NCBI GenBank assembly: GCA_018136815.1
Contig: CM030933.1
Coordinates: 7,838,284-7,902,283, forward strand
Direction of reading: 5' to 3'
DNA: 64,000 bases
DNA from: Isochrysis galbana
Taxonomy: Eukaryota > Haptophyta > Isochrysidales > Isochrysidaceae
Below, piece after piece: positions 54,715-64,000 of this stretch. Made by a program: the position numbers and the translations under genes. The notes below the pieces were generated by a model that made no database searches, was not told where the DNA came from, and worked only from the letters and a program-made list of their open reading frames with translations. Position 1 is the stretch's first letter. Each line of letters starts with the position of its first letter.

Positions 54715-56357
54715 CCCTGTCTGATGAGCCGGACATTCTTGAGCAATGGCTACGGCACTATGGGCGCCACGGCAAGGCCTACTCCGACTCCGCTAGTGCC
54801 CCACTCGAATACCAGGTGATGGCGGCCCGTGAGGTCCCATCTGGTGAGTCCTGGCATGCTCGCATCATTTACACGACTCGCACTCTCACGAAATGGGTGC
54901 GCGCTCGTACGTTCGTCCGCACTAAGGGCGGCACTCGCGATGCTAAGTCTAGCCTCGAGAGCCTCCAGTCGCTGCGCTTCCCCGCCGACCTACGCTCTAC
55001 CGATCCGAATAAGGCGGCAGCTTCCTGGGATGGATTCCGCATGCAACTGATCCGCGCACTCGAGGGCTCACTCACCTCGGGCGTGGACTGGCAGGACGCT
55101 CTCAATGGCCTTCTCCTCGCCGCTCGCGATCCAAAGAAGGGCCACCCTCGCATCATGGCCTATGTTCTCGATGCGGTTAGAGACTCGGTTCTCTGCGCTA
55201 ACCCGTGCTTGCATGCCGACGTGCTGATCGCAAAGTGCGACCAATCATTCGCCGCCGGGGCAAAAGGTTTCGCCAAAGAGACTGCGTCCGCGGAATGGGA
55301 CCGTTGCACCACGCGCTCGGAGGGCGAGGACTTAGTGACTCTGGCCACTCGCGTGACCGACGCCTTTGTTCGCAAGATGAACGACCCAACGGTGACGGCA
55401 GCTAACGTCTTCAAGTTTCCAGCCTTCACGCACGAAATCAACGAGCGATTCGACTCCTGCGTCAAGGCCGACGAAAGCGACCGCGCACGGGGAGCGGAGA
55501 ACTCGTTCGAGTTCCTCAAGGCGTGGAAGCGTGGTATTGAGGCAGTTGCCGCAGGGGACGCGCCACACCACTCGTTGTCCTGCATCTCGATTGCGCGCAT
55601 GGTGCTAGCTCCAGCCGAGCAGGCACGTGCGGAGGCTTCGCGGAGCAGCAAACAAGTGGACGGTCCGCTCACGATTGCCCACATCGACGACGTCGTCCGG
55701 ATGGTCAAGGATCGCCTGGGTTCGTCGAAGACGGCTCAGGACAAGAGTGACAAACCGACGGCCGCCAACTCCGGAAGCAGCCGCGGTTCCGATAATCGAA
55801 ATAATCGCAATGGAGATCGTTCCCATCAAGGACGCACCGACCACACCAGGGAGCCGCCTCCCAAGTTGGAGGGTGGACTCCCACCTCTCGACGCACCGCC
55901 ATCGCAGAAGAGCCGCCGCTGCGCGCCGCCTGCGGACAACCTCGGCCATCCCGAGGGTGCCAAGTGGGATTTGGAATCTTGGCGTAACGCCAAGGTTGAC
56001 TTCGACCCGATGTCACGCTACTGTGGGCATGCTGACCTGGCTGCTTCGTTCGCTAGGGCTCGTCCGACCGACGCGTCCATGAAGGTGCCTCGCACGCAGC
56101 GCCCGACGTCTGAGGGCGGCGTATGGACCACAGCCACCGGCTGTGCCTATTGCGCCTTCCGCCCCGCTCCTCCCGATCACGATACGGCTCGCCCCGACCA
56201 CCCCGACAATTGGCGATATGGGACAGGCGATGGCGCCCATTCGCCGTACTACTGTCAACCGTTCATCCGCTTCCTTTGCGAGGGCGAGTCGGAGATTCCC
56301 GACGCCCACCGCGCCTACCTTCGTCGTCTCGTCGTCCTCGGCCGCAACCGCCGTTAG
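54150..56357 (+). CDS. Ty3/gypsy gag, main part
   Basis: The 735-codon frame is open from before 54150 to a TAG at 56355-56357. After the repeated disordered segment it contains the globular capsid region: LEQWLRHYGRHGKAYSD, WHARIIYTTRTLTKWVRAR, SWDGFRMQLIRALEGSL, ADVLIAKCDQSFAAGAKGFA, FKFPAFTHEINERFDSC and SLSCISIARMVLAP. A basic Asn/Arg-rich linker (RGSDNRNNRNGDRSHQGR) follows, then a Cys/His-containing C-terminus (YCGHADLA; CAYCAFRP...; YYCQPFIRFLC), possibly a divergent nucleic-acid-binding finger. Gag forms the particle that packages element RNA. The pol frame continues in the same phase after the stop. Confidence 0.75.
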   Translation: MQAMAAQFSQQLAAVTSAIERGRLPPAPVQEASPPPPPSDDGGEVVLPPPPPLPRSSSKSKKPHKNKKKTRRRRRYSSPSSSSSQSSSPVSSPRSSNYSSTSDSDSDGSSESTDSRRKPCRAKGSHYATSGKGYHTKEGRPSMMVPEGLHSNSRRSLRPHASKSKSGQHSNRESRRHAKRHAAPPADPALSDEPDILEQWLRHYGRHGKAYSDSASAPLEYQVMAAREVPSGESWHARIIYTTRTLTKWVRARTFVRTKGGTRDAKSSLESLQSLRFPADLRSTDPNKAAASWDGFRMQLIRALEGSLTSGVDWQDALNGLLLAARDPKKGHPRIMAYVLDAVRDSVLCANPCLHADVLIAKCDQSFAAGAKGFAKETASAEWDRCTTRSEGEDLVTLATRVTDAFVRKMNDPTVTAANVFKFPAFTHEINERFDSCVKADESDRARGAENSFEFLKAWKRGIEAVAAGDAPHHSLSCISIARMVLAPAEQARAEASRSSKQVDGPLTIAHIDDVVRMVKDRLGSSKTAQDKSDKPTAANSGSSRGSDNRNNRNGDRSHQGRTDHTREPPPKLEGGLPPLDAPPSQKSRRCAPPADNLGHPEGAKWDLESWRNAKVDFDPMSRYCGHADLAASFARARPTDASMKVPRTQRPTSEGGVWTTATGCAYCAFRPAPPDHDTARPDHPDNWRYGTGDGAHSPYYCQPFIRFLCEGESEIPDAHRAYLRRLVVLGRNRR

Positions 56358-56372
56358 GGAATAGGCGAGGCC
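56355..56372 (+). promoter_or_regulatory. Candidate gag-pol stop-codon readthrough site
   Basis: gag and pol are in the same phase, separated only by a single TAG (context CGT TAG GGA ATA GGC GAG). No other stop occurs between here and the pol stop near 59843, and the first in-frame ATG is only about 200 codons downstream. A TAG followed by GG resembles the gammaretroviral readthrough context. This arrangement would give a gag-pol fusion at low frequency. A point mutation of a formerly continuous gag-pol ORF is the alternative. Confidence 0.55.
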
Positions 56373-59300
56373 GCCGCCATATGCTTCGTTGACTTCTCGA
56401 TTCCTCGGCGGCCTGGACCGCCACCCCTCTCGCTTCTCGATACTTCTCTCACTCCCTTTCGCGTTTCATTTCGTACCTCTAACGTTTCGCCTCTCCGATC
56501 TACGAGCTCGCCGTCCCTCGGACGGCTGAGCAAAGCCTTCTTGTTGTCTTTCCAACCTGGGGATGTTACCCTAGGTTGCGATGCCGTCGTTCCCGAAATT
56601 CGCGTCTTCGTTTCAGTCGTTCAATCGATCCGGAGTCACCCTCATCTGCTTATATGTGGTGGGGACGATTCGACTCCGGGAGTCCCGTTCTCTCTCGCCG
56701 TTCGTTCGCTACCTCCTTCGTCGCTCTCGTCGTCCTCGAATCATTCGTTCAATGCTCTCGATTATGAGCGCTCAACGCTAACTCTTGCCTTGAGCCCCGT
56801 CGCTGCCGATCCGTCTGCAGTCGCCAGTCAAATCCTGGATGGACTGGCCGATTTGTTCCCTCGAAACTCGCCGTTAAGCTGCCTTGGCCGTGCCAGCGAG
56901 GTTAGCCCCTCCGGATGGACGGTGGCCTATACCCTTGCTGTTCGTCGCTGGCTCGCGCCGCCTACGATGGTTGCGCCAACCCGATTGGGTTGGCGACCGA
57001 TACCGACTAGCTCGTCTGATGAATCGTTCGCTGACGGAGGGGTATTCGCCAACATGCCCTCCGTCGTACAACGCGCATTCCGTCGATTGTCCCGTTCTCA
57101 GCCTGCTCTATTTTCGTTCGATTCTCTTCTGGCTGCCGCGTCCCGTTCTCTTCGGATGGCTCGCACATTAGCCGCTTCGTCTCCGTCGATTCCGGTCACA
57201 CGCAGTCCCGTTTCCGTTTCCGCTGTCGTTCCGCTTTGCCAGCTTTCAGTGCGCCTGACTTTGATTCCGGCCGCTGAGGATTTGCTCGTTCATCTCTCGC
57301 GCACTCGTCCTTCCTTGAAGGAGGGAGAGGCCCTCTCGTACGTTCTCGATCTTGCTTTTCAACGCGCCGCCGCCCACGGTGCCGCTCACGTAACGCCGAA
57401 AGATATCGCCGAGGCGGCACAGCTCGTTCTTCGGCCTAGCCAACCAGCTGAGTCTCCGGCTCAGGTACTGCCCGTCCACTTCGACGACATTTGTGCCACG
57501 CTCGGCGACATTAGGCGTGACGTCGAGGCCGCGCAGACCGACGGCATCTCGCCTCCTTGCGTCTTGGTTATCGGCGAGACGAGTGGAGTAGTCTCGTCCA
57601 TGTTTCTGCTTGCTGGCGCGGATGTGGCGACGTGCGATCTGTTCCCGTCTGAAGTCGATTACGTTCCGCACTTCGACGGGGATGCCGATCTCGTCCAAGA
57701 CCTTGGTTGGGACTTGATTATCGCGCACCCGCCGTGCACCTATCTCTCGAACGCTGGCTTGAGATGGATCCACTCCAACCCGCAGCGTATGTCCGATACG
57801 ATCTCTGCCGCGGCTCAATTTCGTCGTCGCTTGAACGCCAGGGCTCCGTTTCTGGCGGTGGAGAATCCGAAAATGCACCACTACGCCAAATCGCTACTCG
57901 GAGGTCTGGAAGCTACGCAATACGTCCATCCATGGCAACATGGAACGGGCCACACTAAGGCTACGGGGCTCTACCTTTCGCCTAGCCTCCCACCGCTCGT
58001 GCCGACTTGCATTGTTCCTGGTCGCGAGCACGCTATGGCGAACCTGCCCATGTCCCCTCATCGCGGCTCGATGCGCAGCCGCACTTACGTGGGCATAGCT
58101 GGTGCGATGGCAATGCAATGGATGCCCGTCGTTCTGGACTACTGCCGCCGTACTCCGAATCGTCCGGCCGCGTCCGCCGCCTCTCTTCTATCTCAGGCTC
58201 GTGACCTGCAATCAAGCCAATTGGCGGCTCACGCTCGTTCCAGTTCCGAATCATCGAATGTTTCGAGTGTCACCGCGATTGATATGGAGTGGCGGCCGTG
58301 GCTAGGGTCGCCCCGCTCGTCGTTGTTACCCGTCCGTCCCGCTCGGATGATTCGCAAGGTCCGCAACCGCTGGCGTGTATGGACGGCGGTACGCGGGACG
58401 CAAGGCTCGATATCGTATGCCTGGTTGCCGTTGTCTCCGTCGTTAGCGTCGGCTCTCGATGCGGAAGTCAGCCTTCACTCGTCTGCGGTGGAGGAGGAGC
58501 CGTTGCCGATCCTTGCTCCCCCTCCCTCTCCCTCGTCCTCGTCGCCGTTCGTGCCGATGCCTCCTCTCTTAGAGACGTGCGCCTCCGTTTCGTTTCCGGA
58601 CACGTTCACGCCGGAGGGCTGGCATGCCGCCTTGCGCCTAACCTGGTCCGGCCAGGAACGCCTCGCTCTGCTTCCGACACCGCCATCTCGCCTAGGCTTG
58701 GGTGCCTTGCCAGACCTGCATCCGCCGCTGCCTCCGCTCGACCGCCCCGCTCGCCGCTCAGTTGCTGAGGTCATCGCCGACCATAAGCAGCGGCACGCCG
58801 CCTTCGTTCCCTCGGGCTTCACGCCTGCTCTCAGCCTTCCTGCTGTTGTCGCTTCTGTGACCAGGGAGGTACCGGCGAGGCTTGTCTCCGACACGCCGCC
58901 GAGCCTCTACCCCCGTCACTGCCTATATGTTCGCGATCTTATCGTTTGTCGTCAATCTGCCGCGGGCCCTACTCGTTATATCGTCGATTCCGCCCTCGCC
59001 GTCAACAAGACTCTCGCGGACACGGGAGCCGGCCCCTCGGTCGTGACCACCGAGCTGTTGGCTGCATTGCCCCGTGACGCTTGCGTCTCGCTCGAACATG
59101 CTTCGGACCGACCTGCCGTTGTCGGACCGGATGGTAACCCCCTCCGTACCCGCGGCTATGCCACGTTGGTCTTCTCTCTCTCCGGTGTCGAATTCCGACA
59201 CCGTTTCCTCGTTGTCGAAGGCGCGCCTATGCTTCTCCTAGGAAACGATTTCCTGGAAGCATACGCCGCTTGCATCGAACTGTCGCCGGAAGCTGGGCGT

Positions 59301-59843
59301 GATGGCCGCTTGACCCTTATGGTCGACGATCGTCGCGTTCCGTCCCTCGTCTCCACTCGTCCTCGTCTCTCCTCTGCACCGCTTGTCGCCGTGATCTCCG
59401 CCGACTCACCACGGGCAGAGGAGTCGTCGCTCGTTCCTATCTCGGACAACGTTTCCTCCTGTCAGGCTCACGGCGAGTCGCCGCCGGCGATGCCGTCTTC
59501 GATTCCATTGCCGCCCCTCGATCCCGAGCTTGAGCCGCCCCCTCGTCTCGACTTCACTCGCAGTCCGCCTTTGTCTCCTTCTCGTTCGTCTGCCGCCGTT
59601 AATGTTGAGCCGCTCTTCGCAAACGGATCCACGTCGAAAGAGTTTGCTTTGTACACCAGGCAGCCAATCACTATCCCCTCGCGATCGAGGGGTACGTTCT
59701 CCGTTCGCCTGCCGCTGGAGATCATCGAGAACTACCCCGACTCCGCCATCCTCGTCGACCGTCTACCGCCCCGCGACGGCCTCGATTCTCCTCCAATGGT
59801 CGCCACTAGCGTCGAAACCCCAACTCCGGAGGGGAGGTGCTGA
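56358..59843 (+). CDS. Ty3/gypsy pol N-terminal part: methyltransferase-like domain and protease
   Basis: Open for about 1160 codons. The first about 400 codons (SLSSSSNHSFNALDYERS; VVQRAFRRLSRSQPALF) are not recognised. 57558-58122 encodes a Rossmann methyltransferase-like domain with VLVIGETSGVVSSMFLLAG, DLIIAHPPCTYLSNAGLRWI, FLAVENPKMHHYA and RSRTYVGIAGAMAMQW. These match the phage-type C5-cytosine methyltransferase pattern, including the PPC and ENP motifs. A spacer is followed by a retroviral-type aspartic protease (TLADTGAGPSVVTTELL, LLLGNDFLEAY; 59000-59270). A tail ends in EGRC at 59843. The reverse transcriptase lies in an overlapping frame from 59837. Gag-pol processing is the protease's role; the methyltransferase-like part may modify or bind DNA. 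The size is unusually large for Ty3 pol. Confidence 0.82.
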   Translation, partial: GIGEAAAICFVDFSIPRRPGPPPLSLLDTSLTPFRVSFRTSNVSPLRSTSSPSLGRLSKAFLLSFQPGDVTLGCDAVVPEIRVFVSVVQSIRSHPHLLICGGDDSTPGVPFSLAVRSLPPSSLSSSSNHSFNALDYERSTLTLALSPVAADPSAVASQILDGLADLFPRNSPLSCLGRASEVSPSGWTVAYTLAVRRWLAPPTMVAPTRLGWRPIPTSSSDESFADGGVFANMPSVVQRAFRRLSRSQPALFSFDSLLAAASRSLRMARTLAASSPSIPVTRSPVSVSAVVPLCQLSVRLTLIPAAEDLLVHLSRTRPSLKEGEALSYVLDLAFQRAAAHGAAHVTPKDIAEAAQLVLRPSQPAESPAQVLPVHFDDICATLGDIRRDVEAAQTDGISPPCVLVIGETSGVVSSMFLLAGADVATCDLFPSEVDYVPHFDGDADLVQDLGWDLIIAHPPCTYLSNAGLRWIHSNPQRMSDTISAAAQFRRRLNARAPFLAVENPKMHHYAKSLLGGLEATQYVHPWQHGTGHTKATGLYLSPSLPPLVPTCIVPGREHAMANLPMSPHRGSMRSRTYVGIAGAMAMQWMPVVLDYCRRTPNRPAASAASLLSQARDLQSSQLAAHARSSSESSNVSSVTAIDMEWRPWLGSPRSSLLPVRPARMIRKVRNRWRVWTAVRGTQGSISYAWLPLSPSLASALDAEVSLHSSAVEEEPLPILAPPPSPSSSSPFVPMPPLLETCASVSFPDTFTPEGWHAALRLTWSGQERLALLPTPPSRLGLGALPDLHPPLPPLDRPARRSVAEVIADHKQRHAAFVPSGFTPALSLPAVVASVTREVPARLVSDTPPSLYPRHCLYVRDLIVCRQSAAGPTRYIVDSALAVNKTLADTGAGPSVVTTELLAALPRDACVSLEHASDRPAVVGPDGNPLRTRGYATLVFSLSGVEFRHRFLVVEGAPMLLLGNDFLEAYAACIELSPEAGRDGRLTLMVDDRRVPSLVSTRPRLSSAPLVAVISADSPRAEESSLVPISDNVSSCQAHGESPPAMPSSIPLPPLDPELEPPPRLDFTRSPPLSPSRSSAAVNVEPLFANGSTSKEFALYTRQPITIPSRSRGTFSVRLPLEIIENYPDSAILVDRLPPRDGLDSPPMVATSVETPTPEGRC

Positions 59844-62800
59844 TCACGGTCTGGAACCTGGCGCCACGTCCGGTAACTCTTCCTGCGTACTCGCCGGTGG
59901 CGTCAGCCCACATCGAGTACAAGCTGCACGAGGCGCGGTCGACGGTCGCCGGTGATGGAGACGACCCCGAGTCCTCGCTCACCGAGGCACAGCGCGCGCT
60001 CCTCGACGCTATCACCATTGACCCCGACAAGCAATTGTCGCCGTCCCAGAAGCAGCGCGTACGCTGCCTGCTGGCACGGCATATCGACGCGTTCGCCCTC
60101 GACCCGAAGAACCCTCGGCACACGCACGTCATGGAGGTCGAGCTGCCTCTCCTCCCCGGCGCTACAGCCCACCGACACGCTCCGTCCAAGATGGGTGACG
60201 AGGGCCGCGCCATCGTCGACAAGCACGTCGCTGAGATGGAGGCGGCGGGCATCATTCGTAAGTCCAATTCGCCATGGGCTTCGCGGGTTGTTCTCGTCGG
60301 TAAGAAAGATGGATCCGTTCGCTTCTGCGTCGACTATCGGGACACGAACTCGAAGCTTCGCATCTCGGACAGCCCTCTACCGCTCACCGTCGAAGCTATC
60401 GATCGTCTATCCCGAGGCCAAGGTTCTCGAGATTCTCTCTTTCTCTGCTTGCTCGATCTCGCCTCCGGCTTCTGGTGTCTGCCCATCAAGGAGGAGGACA
60501 AACCCATCACGGCGTTCTGCACCACCGCCAGAAGTACGAGTTCAATTACCTCCCGTTCGGCGTCCAATCCGGCCCTTCCTACATGTGTCGTCTCATGGAC
60601 GCGGTGCTCCAAGGCCTCGCATGGGAAATTTGCATGCCGTACCTGGACGACATCGGATTTGGTCGACAGGTACAGGCAGCACGCTCGAAGAACGCATCGA
60701 CGCCTCATTCGAGCAAATGCTTCACCGTCTCGATCTCGTCCTCGAGCGCCTCCGGTGGGCCGGTCTCTCGTGTAAGGCCTCCAAGTGCATCTTGTTCGCT
60801 ATCAAGGGCGAGTACCTTGGGCACGTCGTTTCTCGTCGTGGTCTCGAGATGGACCCCAAGAAAGTCGAGGCGGTACGCTCGATTGATCCACGTCACATCA
60901 ATTCGCTCGAAAAGGTCCGCTCGTTTCTCGGTCTTTGCTCGTACTACCGTCGGTTCATCAAGGGTTTCGCGCACGTCGCGGCACCTCTCACCGACCTTAC
61001 TCGTACGGGCGTCGATGTGGCTACCGTCTCTCAGTCACCTGAGTGTCAGACAGCGATCCGTCGCCTCATCGAGCTCATCACGTCTGCTCCAGTGTTGGCG
61101 GCGCCTCGTCACGACAAAGAGTTCATCGTCAAAACGGACGCGGCCAGTACCCTGGGTATTGGTGGTATTCTGTCGCAAGTCGACGATCATGGGCACGAGC
61201 ATGTCGTCGCGTATTACGGTCGCCGCCTCACCGCCGCGGAGCGTCATTGGACCACCACCGAGGTGGAGCTTCTCGCCGCCCTGGAAAGCATTCGCACTTG
61301 GCGACCGTACCTTTGGGGCCGGCACTTTCGCTCGTCATCGATCACCAAGCGCTCCGTTGGTTGCACACCATGAAGGACACCGTCCAGGGTGGGCCGGCGT
61401 CGCGCTTGATGCGATGGGCGCTCAAGTTGTCGAGTACCGCTTTACCGTCGAGCACAAACCTGGCGCGAACCACAAAGACGCTGATGGAGTGTCGCGCTTG
61501 GTGGGGCAGACGACGAGACGTCGGAGACGTCCGCTCCTAAGCAGGGGGTGGGCAGCTACTAGCCGCCGTCGTCCCTAACTCTCGCTCCACCACGGCATCG
61601 GATGGTCAGCCACCAGCCGTCGCCGCCTCTCGTTCTCGTACTACAACGCATCCAGTCTGCAAGCCGACGAACGATCGTCCAGGTTGTCCTCTACGACCAG
61701 GGATTCCATCAACCTCTCCTACCTCGACGTCGGTACACCCAACGCCGAGGCGCTCAAGGAGGCACAGGCCGAGGACCCCGACTGCCACGACCTCATTCGC
61801 TTCCTCTCCTCGTCTCCTCACAACCCGATCTCGATCATCGTCGCTTGCGCTGGCTCAGTCGCGAATCTTCTCGATGCCTGTTGCGATCTGGACTGCTCTA
61901 CCGACGAGTGCCGACGAGAGACGGCGAGAAGATCTGCCTCTACGTGCCGAAGACGATGCGCCGGCGCCTACCTCGAAGCCTTTCACGACCACTTGTGCCA
62001 CCTCGGCGACAACCGAATGGCGCGCCTTCTACGAGACCGATATTTTTGGCCTGGCATGAACGCAGACGTCTGCTGAGCACGTTCGCCAATGTCACGAGTG
62101 CACCTTAGCTAAGCCTCCCTTCCGCTACCTCGCAGACCCAAAGGGACCGCAGGTCGGCGCCTATCCGTTCGACATCGTCTTCTGCGACGTCGTCTCGATG
62201 GCTCCACGCACGACTTCATTAAGGGCTCTCGAGGCTTCGACAAGCTCCTCGTTTTCGTGGACTCGCTCCACTCGTTGGATCGAGGCGGTCCCTCACAACG
62301 GCGACCCCTCGAGTGCCGACGCACTTCACGCCTTCATGTCGTACGTCGTTTCTCGGCACGGAGTACCAAGGCAACTTCGCTCGGACTCTGGCAGCAACCT
62401 TGCTAGCCAACTCACCTCGATCATCCTTGAGCGCACTGGCACCGACCTACGGCCGAGCACACCTCATCATCACGAGAGTGTGGGCCTGGTTGAACGAGCT
62501 CAACAAACATTGATCAACATGGCTCGCGCTACTGATGAAGGCGGCGGTCATTGGGTCGATCATCTTCCGTTCTTTCTAATGAGCATGCGCGCTCAGCCAA
62601 TCGCATTACCCGCATGTCGCCTGCTGCCTTGCTCTATGGCCGTGAGCTCGCCTGCCTGCACAGCTTTCTGATCCACCTGACACTGGCCACCTCCCGAGTT
62701 ACCTCAGGAAATTCGCTCGTACGCTTGGAAAATGCATTGTCGTTTAAAGGCGGCGTGGGCCGCGGCTTATGATGCAACTTTAGAATCTCAAGCCGACGCA

Positions 62801-63230
62801 CTCGCTGACACACTACGCACTCACTCTCCCCCTATCCAATTGCCCCAGGTGATAGGGTGGTTCGCAAGATTCCAGGACACCGCAACAAGCTCCTCTACCA
62901 CTACAGCGGACCATACCGCATCGTAGGCGCTTGGCGCTGGCGCTACCGACTACGCGACCAAGAAAATCGCCTCCTCTCCGAGGAAGTGCATGTGACTAAC
63001 CTCCGTCCCTACTATACCTCACAGATGAAGACCCCGTCCAAACAGATGAGTATCTGGTGGATTCACTCCTTGACCGCAAGGGTCGAGGCGATTCCAGACA
63101 GTATCTCGTCAAATGGCGTGGCTACGCGAAAGCTGCGGCCACATGGGAGCCGCTAGCCGAACTGCTTCGCCGCTGCGAGTCGCTCGTCACCGCCTATGAT
63201 GATGCTCACCCCTTCCCGCCTCTTCGTAAG
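59837..63230 (+). pseudogene. Ty3/gypsy reverse transcriptase, RNase H, integrase and chromodomain, frameshifted
   Basis: The domains are in Ty3 order but spread over several frames. Reverse transcriptase: IIRKSNSPWASRVVLVGKK, GSVRFCVDYRDTN, LLDLASGFWCLPI, then after a shift near 60530 FNYLPFGVQSGPSYMCR and MPYLDDIG (catalytic DD, about 60640). RNase H begins near 61125 (KTDAASTLGIGG, ERHWTTTEVELLAAL). Integrase: HHCC finger and FWPGMNAD near 62040, PFDIVFCD, SRHGVPRQLRSDSGSNLAS, GLVERAQQTL (D, D, E). A chromodomain near 63050-63190 (QYLVKWRGYAKAAATWEP) targets chromatin. Shifts occur near 60530, 60660, 61330, 61900, 62200 and 63040. The element is decayed, or the assembly has indel errors. 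Confidence 0.85.
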
Positions 63231-64000
63231 CCTCAGATGAGAAAGCGGGCTGCAGAATCACAATCTCAGACCGTCTCACCCGCCGACGTCGCACGCGATC
63301 GAAGCTCCCGTGGGATCCGAGACCACCGGCTCGGATCATCAGGCCCCGCGCCGCTCGCCTCGTCTCGCACCGTCCTCGCACAGTGGCCCCATTGCTCATG
63401 TCTCCCATTTGCCCGTCTCAGCCCGCCCGTCTGTTGCCAACCCTGCAGGTCCAATGATGCGGCCGCAGCACGCGGTCTTCGTCCTCGGGCAGTGGTGGTA
63501 CTCGTCGGGATCGTCGCGCGGTTCCCCGTGGTTTGGCTCCCACGCATTTGCGCACGCTGCCCTTGCCTCGCCTACCTTCGTTCGCTGTCGCTCCGAGGCT
63601 CTCGCACGCCTGTCGCCATCGGATCGCACCCTCGTCTCTCTCCTCGATACACCCTCTGCGTTCTTCTGACAGTCGCGACTGTCACGCCCCTTCAGATATC
63701 TCTCAACGCCGTCGTTTACGTTTGATCGCGGTACGGGAACGTACGGGAATTCTTTTCCAGTTCCCCCCGCGGTCGCCGAATTTTCCCCCCGCGGCCGCCG
63801 AATAGTTCCCCCCGCGGGAAGAGAGGTATGGCTCGCCCCCCTTTCGACCACGGAGGATGGATCTCCCTCCCCTTTCGCTGCGCTCTGTCAGGAGACCCCG
63901 TACCTCGTCGTTTAGCTCGCGCGTGACGTGCCGAGCCCGTCGTGATATCTCGCCGCCTTTCGCCGTTGGCTGTTCGACTACTCATATATCGAAGAACAGG
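63231..64000. other. Ty3 element 3' region and window end
   Basis: After the chromodomain the sequence stays Pro/Arg-coding until about 63668, without a recognised domain. 63740-63830 has short repeated words (ttccccccgcggccgccgaa, twice, and the inverse cccgcgggaa). The 3' LTR should lie here or beyond the window, but no copy of a 5' LTR was found to define it. Confidence 0.4.

Noticed and set aside
1-64000. tRNA, rRNA or snRNA genes
   Set aside because: No cloverleaf-like or conserved rRNA sequence was recognised on either strand by eye. A covariance-model scan would be needed to exclude them fully.

Overview
This is a GC-rich nuclear segment of a eukaryote, most likely a unicellular alga. 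A haptophyte or a similar complex-plastid alga fits best: the transmembrane TIR protein family seen here resembles sequences I associate with haptophytes and pelagophytes. The lineage is an inference. Evidence for a eukaryote is direct: several genes have short spliceosomal introns with mostly GTG-type donors (one looks GC-AG), there are long homopolymeric G/C tracts, and there is a dense load of LTR and non-LTR retrotransposons and inverted-repeat elements. Two 100-base runs of N (26741-26840, 37841-37940) mark assembly gaps.

Layout of host genes. 957-4430 and 7828-11235 (both minus) are tandem paralogues for a large membrane protein: signal peptide, nicotinamidase/isochorismatase-like ectodomain, Cys-rich EGF-like segment, one transmembrane helix, cytoplasmic TIR domain, and a second TIR-like C-terminal region. 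The nicotinamidase fold keeps its Asp, Lys and metal ligands, but the nucleophilic Cys is Val in both copies. 13739-14620 (minus) is an orphan four-helix membrane protein. 16384-18584 (minus) is a seven-exon ribonucleotide reductase small subunit. 22856-26740 (plus) is a Strawberry-notch-type helicase that runs into the first gap. 27409-28851 (minus) is an LRR protein. 31197-32033 (minus) is a RanBP2-type zinc-finger protein with an RD-rich tail. 35701-36789 (plus) is a secretory-pathway DnaJ. 44782-45472 (minus) is a secreted chalcone-isomerase-like protein.

Layout of mobile DNA. 18756-20195 is flanked by long inverted repeats and holds a nested smaller MITE. 20926-22440 is a decayed Ty1/copia element. 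32635-34093 holds hAT and IS5-like transposase relics. 37941-43285 is a patchwork of LINE pieces, including an ORF that joins a Ty3 integrase fragment to a LINE C-terminus. 45967-48066 (minus) is a gag-only LTR element split by a hairpin-ended insert with an 18-bp target duplication. 48669-49751 is a 5'-truncated LINE with a 17-bp target duplication and a poly-T tail. 52601 to about 63230 is a long Ty3/gypsy chromovirus-like element. Its gag carries an 832-bp tandem duplication and is separated from pol by one in-frame TAG. Its pol carries a phage-like C5-cytosine-methyltransferase-type domain ahead of the protease, and it ends in a chromodomain.

The two most unusual systems are (i) the membrane receptors that join a catalytically dead nicotinamidase fold to TIR domains, which looks like NAD-metabolite sensing, and (ii) the retrotransposon that carries its own cytosine-methyltransferase-like domain. 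All readings come from inspecting the sequence. Exon boundaries were deduced from splice signals and family conservation, not from transcripts.
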